Of a DNA stretch of 7,488 nt, positions 5,156 through 7,488 are shown piece by piece; the first letter of the stretch is position 1; each line of letters begins with the position of its first letter. Below the pieces are notes generated by a model. It was not told the origin of the DNA. It worked only from the letters and a program-made list of their open reading frames with translations, and ran no database searches. The DNA comes from Bacillota bacterium. Lineage in GTDB: Bacteria > Bacillota_C > Negativicutes > JAEYSJ01. The stretch covers positions 1 to 7,488 of the forward strand of contig JAEYSJ010000141.1 in NCBI GenBank assembly GCA_023434855.1. Reading direction: 5' to 3'. A program made the position numbers and the translations under genes.

Positions 5156-5548
5156 TTATTTTTCGCCAGATTCGCTTTTTTCTTCGCTGCTTTTGCAGCA
5201 GTTAAACTTTGTAATTATCTCCGGAACCATATCGATAAGTTTTTCAAAACTGCCGCCTTTCTTTATAGGAAGCATTTCTACACTATCACCTCTGATAACG
5301 AGTACCGCTGCCGGAGAAATTTTGGCGCCGCCGCCACCGCCACCGCCGACTCCTTTACAACCTTTCTCATCATGGCCGTCACCCCCGCCCGTTCCAGCGC
5401 CAAAACAAACATCAATAAATGGAACTAAGGTAGTATCGCCGATTTTAACGGGTTCACCCACAACTGTTTTAGTAGAAATAAACTTCTCGAAATTCTCGAA
5501 AATAGCATTTAAATTTTCCTTTACAAAATTCCCTGTATCAGTAGACAT
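5156..5548 (-). CDS. gerW: GerW (YtfJ) family spore protein
   Basis: The 130-residue product is a clear GerW/YtfJ-family (PF09579, Spore_YtfJ) protein. The N-terminal helix (residues about 8-26) is followed by VVGEPVKIGDTTLVPFIDV (29-47), the family's core, then FGAGTGGG, a seven-glycine run (68-74), and AKISPAAVLVI. In B. subtilis the homologue is made in the forespore and is needed for normal spore germination through SleB; members also occur in other settings, so a germination role here is inferred. C48, C64, C117 and C118 are present. The ATG at 5548 is preceded by AAGGGGG (about 5558-5564). The start overlaps the end of the DUF2953 gene by 11 nt, implying translational coupling, and the neighbour pair copies ytfI-ytfJ of Bacillus. 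Unusually, an ECF-type sigma and anti-sigma gene lead the operon. A proline-rich open frame on the opposite strand is an artefact of the glycine codons. Confidence 0.93.
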   Translation of the reverse strand: MSTDTGNFVKENLNAIFENFEKFISTKTVVGEPVKIGDTTLVPFIDVCFGAGTGGGDGHDEKGCKGVGGGGGGGAKISPAAVLVIRGDSVEMLPIKKGGSFEKLIDMVPEIITKFNCCKSSEEKSESGEK

Positions 5549-6149
5549 AGCCTTTTTCCCCCTTAAATTTAATTTGCTTGATTATTATATTTCTTACTGG
5601 CTTAGCTGCCAGGAATTTAACAAACAATATTACTGCCATGCCGATTATCAATCTTCCCTGGATGAGCAGCCGGGTTTCGAATAGTTCATCGTCAAATACC
5701 GGTTCAATATATACACCCGGAATATTCAGCGAGGTTAATATACTGATAGTCATGGCGGTATGGTAAGGGTTATCCAGCCCAATTCTCCCATTTACACTAA
5801 ATGTTTGGGGTCTGATGTGTTTTAGTATATCTGTAAGAAGGCCGATGGTTTTCTGCAGCAACGCCTTATCTAAGAAATGCTGCCATTCAACACGGCTCTT
5901 TTTTATCGTAGTTGCCTTTTCATTATTAGCGCTGCTTTTAAAACGAATGCTTTTTCCAAAAAGATTAATCTGCTTACTCAAGCCATGAGAGCTGTCATAG
6001 GTATAATGAACATCGATACTGCGCCATAACCACATTACTCTGAATTCGCCAGCAAAAAATTCTTGTTTATCAATGTTTATATAATATTTCACAGGTATTG
6101 TTAAGGGCAATAACAGCAAAATAACACTAAGAATCGCGAGCAGCATCAT
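5538..6149 (-). CDS. DUF2953 membrane protein (YtfI-like)
   Basis: The 203-residue protein begins with a strong hydrophobic helix (residues about 2-20, MLLAILSVILLLLPLTIPV), so it is likely anchored in the membrane. The middle is rich in basic residues (KSSANNEKATTIKKSR). The conserved DUF2953 (PF11167) part follows: GRIGLDNPYHTAMTISIL (121-138) and EPVFDDELFETRLLIQGRL (149-167), ending in a second hydrophobic helix at about 168-182. No biochemical function is known for the family. In B. subtilis the homologue YtfI is encoded just before gerW (ytfJ), as here. The gene starts inside the anti-sigma stop (ATGA, 4-nt overlap) and ends 11 nt inside gerW, so the three are probably translated as a coupled unit. 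Confidence 0.88.
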   Translation of the reverse strand: MMLLAILSVILLLLPLTIPVKYYINIDKQEFFAGEFRVMWLWRSIDVHYTYDSSHGLSKQINLFGKSIRFKSSANNEKATTIKKSRVEWQHFLDKALLQKTIGLLTDILKHIRPQTFSVNGRIGLDNPYHTAMTISILTSLNIPGVYIEPVFDDELFETRLLIQGRLIIGMAVILFVKFLAAKPVRNIIIKQIKFKGEKGYVY

Positions 6150-6592
6150 GACAGGAACCTCGTCTGCAGCAGTTTGAAGCCACCTTTTAGAATGTTGCCG
6201 GATAAGGCGAATGCCGCCGCAGGTGTCTTACTTAAACCTTTTTTTAGGTAACTTTCCCCCGTCCTTGCCCCTGGGATAAATCTTATAAACATCCCGGCAT
6301 TAGCGATGGTTTTTTTCTGCAGTTCCAATACCTCTTGCAAGCTCATGGAATTGTAGCTGCCGGCAAACAGACTGCTAAGAATTTTTTCTCTAATTTCCGG
6401 GACCTCGGAAGGTATCTCAATTCTGGTTTTTGCTAGCTCGTCAAGTTCCCAAAACAGCAGCTTTAATGTCAAAAGTTGATTTCTACAGTCGCTGCATAGT
6501 TTGAGATGTTCTTCAATAATAATCTTATCTAACGGTTCGATGGTTCCTTCAAGATAATCCTGCAGCAAATTTGCGTCAATTTTGCAGTCCAT
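6146..6592 (-). CDS. Zinc-finger anti-sigma factor (zf-HC2/ZAS type)
   Basis: The 148-residue protein has the ZAS signature near its start: C3, then H29-x3-C33-x2-C36 in HLKLCSDC, within a helical domain (about residues 1-45). This matches zf-HC2 (PF13490) anti-sigma factors, which hold an ECF sigma factor inactive and may release it on a redox or envelope signal. Its position, overlapping the sigma gene by 1 nt (TAATG), fixes its partner. Most relatives in this class have a membrane helix after the zinc domain; I see none here. The C-terminal half carries an alternating helix (about 84-100) and a mildly hydrophobic, basic tail (TPAAAFALSGNILKGGFKLL), which could bind membrane or another protein. 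It is thus likely cytoplasmic or peripheral. The downstream DUF2953 membrane protein may supply the membrane link (inference). Confidence 0.85.
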   Translation of the reverse strand: MDCKIDANLLQDYLEGTIEPLDKIIIEEHLKLCSDCRNQLLTLKLLFWELDELAKTRIEIPSEVPEIREKILSSLFAGSYNSMSLQEVLELQKKTIANAGMFIRFIPGARTGESYLKKGLSKTPAAAFALSGNILKGGFKLLQTRFLS

Positions 6593-7170
6593 TATTGTAC
6601 CTCCCAGACACCATATTGTTTTAATTTTTTCCGGAGAATATTTCTACCCCGGTGAAGATAAGTTTTTATTGTTCCGATGGGAGCCGACATGGCATTGCCG
6701 ATTTCTGCGTAACTCATTCCGTCCAGATGCCGCAGAATGATAGCCAACTTCATTTCTGCCGGAAGTTCAGCGATTGTTTGGAGTAAGGTTGCTTTCGTGT
6801 CAGCTAAGATCACCGTAGTTTCTACATTGGTACTATCAGCAATAGTATTTTCTATCGTATTTTCATTATGATCTGCTGCCTGATACAGGGAGATGCTGCT
6901 AATACCGGCTGTTCGCAAGTGATTGAGGCAGGTATTTACCGTGATCCGTTTAATCCAAGGCAGCAGGGGTTTGCCTTCCTCAAAGTTGCGCATTCCCCGA
7001 TAAATCTTAATAAATACATCCTGCATCAAATCAAGAGCATCTTCTTGGGAATGTGTATAGTAATTACAAATGGTATAAATATAACCTTCATAAGTTTTAA
7101 AAAGTGTTTCATAACCTTCACGGTCATTATGCTTACATTGTTTAACAATTTTTTCTTCTGAAGTACGCAT
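6592..7170 (-). CDS. ECF-type RNA polymerase sigma factor
   Basis: The 192-residue protein is an extracytoplasmic-function sigma-70 factor with regions 2 and 4 only. Region 2 spans about residues 15-87, including DALDLMQDVFIKIYRGMRNF (core binding) and PWIKRITVNTCLNHLR (-10 recognition). A 45-residue polar linker follows. Region 4 (about 128-182) has LPAEMKLAIILRHLDGMSYAEIGNAM and the helix APIGTIKTYLHRGRNILRKKL for -35 recognition. ATG 7170 is chosen because GCGAGGT (about 7180-7186) lies at good spacing; a TTG at 7194 would add eight unconserved residues. It opens a four-gene overlapping operon with its anti-sigma factor. A TGAAAC box (7223-7218) upstream is the -35 motif favoured by SigW/SigX-like factors, so autoregulation is plausible. 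The regulon and signal are not visible in the window. Confidence 0.93.
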   Translation of the reverse strand: MRTSEEKIVKQCKHNDREGYETLFKTYEGYIYTICNYYTHSQEDALDLMQDVFIKIYRGMRNFEEGKPLLPWIKRITVNTCLNHLRTAGISSISLYQAADHNENTIENTIADSTNVETTVILADTKATLLQTIAELPAEMKLAIILRHLDGMSYAEIGNAMSAPIGTIKTYLHRGRNILRKKLKQYGVWEVQ

Positions 7171-7195
7171 AATGTCGCTACCTCGCAAAATCAAT

Positions 7196-7223
7196 CATGT
7201 ATTTCCTGTTAGAGTTTGTTTCA
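7196..7223 (-). promoter_or_regulatory. Candidate ECF-type promoter of the sigma operon
   Basis: On the - strand, TGAAAC (7223-7218) matches the -35 element of many SigW-type ECF factors and lies about 48 nt from the sigma start codon, giving a short leader that still contains the ribosome site. At the usual 16-nt spacing the -10 position reads TACATG, not the familiar CGTC-type box, so the promoter is only partly supported. A second TGAAAC lies further upstream at 7394-7389, also without a CGT-type -10. Confidence 0.35.
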
Positions 7224-7254
7224 AAAAACATAACTTTCCTTAAAATTCTTTAAA

Positions 7255-7352
7255 GCTGTTACAAAATACCCGGATTCTAAGCCATATAGGAAGCCACACA
7301 GCAAATTTGTAACGTTAGGTAAGTTCAATGCACATGGGTATTTTGTAACAGC
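7255..7352. repeat. 98-bp element bounded by perfect 17-bp inverted repeats
   Basis: GCTGTTACAAAATACCC (7255-7271) and its exact complement GGGTATTTTGTAACAGC (7336-7352) enclose 64 nt. Such long perfect ends around a short non-coding core resemble a MITE or a deleted insertion sequence; the end sequence recalls, from memory, insertion-sequence ends starting GGCTGTTGCAAAA of the IS1182 group. No flanking target duplication was found. The core has two small palindromes, CAAATTTG (7302-7309) and TAACGTTA (7310-7317), side by side. It separates the near sigma promoter from any upstream one. As RNA it could also form a long stem. Confidence 0.6.
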
Positions 7353-7355
7353 CTC

Positions 7356-7364
7356 TGTTATAAT
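7356..7364 (+). promoter_or_regulatory. Extended -10 promoter motif facing right
   Basis: TGTTATAAT is a perfect extended -10 (TGnTATAAT) on the + strand, starting 4 nt outside the right arm of the inverted-repeat element. No good -35 is seen at 17 nt (GGGTAT), and no + strand gene is visible before the window ends. It may be fortuitous, or serve a gene or small RNA beginning beyond the edge. Confidence 0.25.
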
Positions 7365-7423
7365 TTAATACACAGAATAAAAGAAAAAGTTTCAAATTAA
7401 AGACAACAATTACTAATATTGTT

Positions 7424-7488
7424 TTATGTATTTATTCCTAATGAAGTTGCCTCATTTGTTGCAGGATCATAGGCAATAAGGATATGTT
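7424..7488 (-). CDS. Possible 3' end of an upstream - strand gene (partial)
   Basis: From 7486 down to a TAA at 7424-7426, one - strand frame is open and reads as a natural-looking protein end (HILIAYDPATNE, then ATSLGINT). Only 20 codons are visible, so no family can be named and the frame could be chance. A weak AT-rich hairpin, AACAAT/ATTGTT (7405-7423), follows the stop and might end this transcript. Confidence 0.3.
   Translation of the reverse strand, partial: HILIAYDPATNEATSLGINT

Noticed and set aside
5085..5684. Long proline-rich open frame on the + strand
   Set aside because: It lies opposite gerW and the end of the DUF2953 gene. The proline run is the reverse complement of GerW's glycine codons, it starts inside the 39-bp palindrome and has no ribosome site.
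6868..7161. 97-codon + strand frame opposite the sigma gene
   Set aside because: The - strand frame is an unmistakable sigma factor with regions 2 and 4; the + strand frame is its shadow and lacks a ribosome site.

Overview
The window looks like chromosomal DNA from a low-to-moderate GC, spore-forming member of the Firmicutes (Bacillota). The clearest sign is a GerW/YtfJ-type protein encoded directly after a DUF2953 (YtfI-type) protein, the same pairing as ytfI-ytfJ in Bacillus subtilis. Strong Shine-Dalgarno sequences (GGAGG/AAGGGG) ahead of nearly every gene and the codon style agree. My impression is of a Sporomusa/Pelosinus-like or clostridial genome, but that is inference.

Layout from left to right. 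(1) Positions 49-372, + strand: a small HxlR-family regulator with an unusual N-terminal cysteine cluster, the only confident + strand gene. (2) Positions 491-766, - strand: a small, Ala-rich, one-helix protein resembling DUF5132 proteins, with its own terminator at 397-427. (3) Positions 901-2085, - strand: an MGDG-synthase/UgtP-type glycosyltransferase, closed by a good terminator at 831-866. (4) Positions 2217-3347 and 3423-4478, - strand: two related alpha/beta hydrolases with a helical N-terminal domain (dihydroxypseudooxynicotine hydrolase/Ayg1-like architecture), following (5) a MarR-family repressor at 4550-4972. (6) Positions 4973-5155: a dense control region with a MarR operator, a candidate promoter, a 39-bp near-perfect palindrome and a GC-rich terminator. 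(7) Positions 5156-7170, - strand: a four-gene overlapping operon encoding an ECF-type sigma factor, a zinc-finger anti-sigma factor, a DUF2953 membrane protein and GerW. (8) Positions 7171-7488: mostly non-coding, with a candidate sigma promoter, a 98-bp element bounded by perfect 17-bp inverted repeats, and perhaps the 3' end of another - strand gene.

How the parts may work together. The MarR regulator probably controls itself and the two hydrolases: near-identical palindromes, ACTTGTC-NN-GACAA(G/C)T, lie just ahead of marR (4986-5001) and between marR and the first hydrolase gene (4521-4536). The second palindrome is nested inside a 10-bp perfect inverted repeat whose right arm contains the hydrolase Shine-Dalgarno sequence, suggesting translational control in addition to repression. 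No convincing terminator was found between hydrolase 1 and the glycosyltransferase, so that gene may be the tail of the same transcript. In the sigma operon all four genes overlap (1, 4 and 11 nt), which implies that a sigma/anti-sigma switch is made in fixed ratio with a membrane protein and a spore-type protein.

The most interesting points are the nested operator/SD-sequestering hairpin, the tandem hydrolase system, the sigma-gerW operon and the inverted-repeat element upstream of the sigma gene. None is proven here to be a new system.
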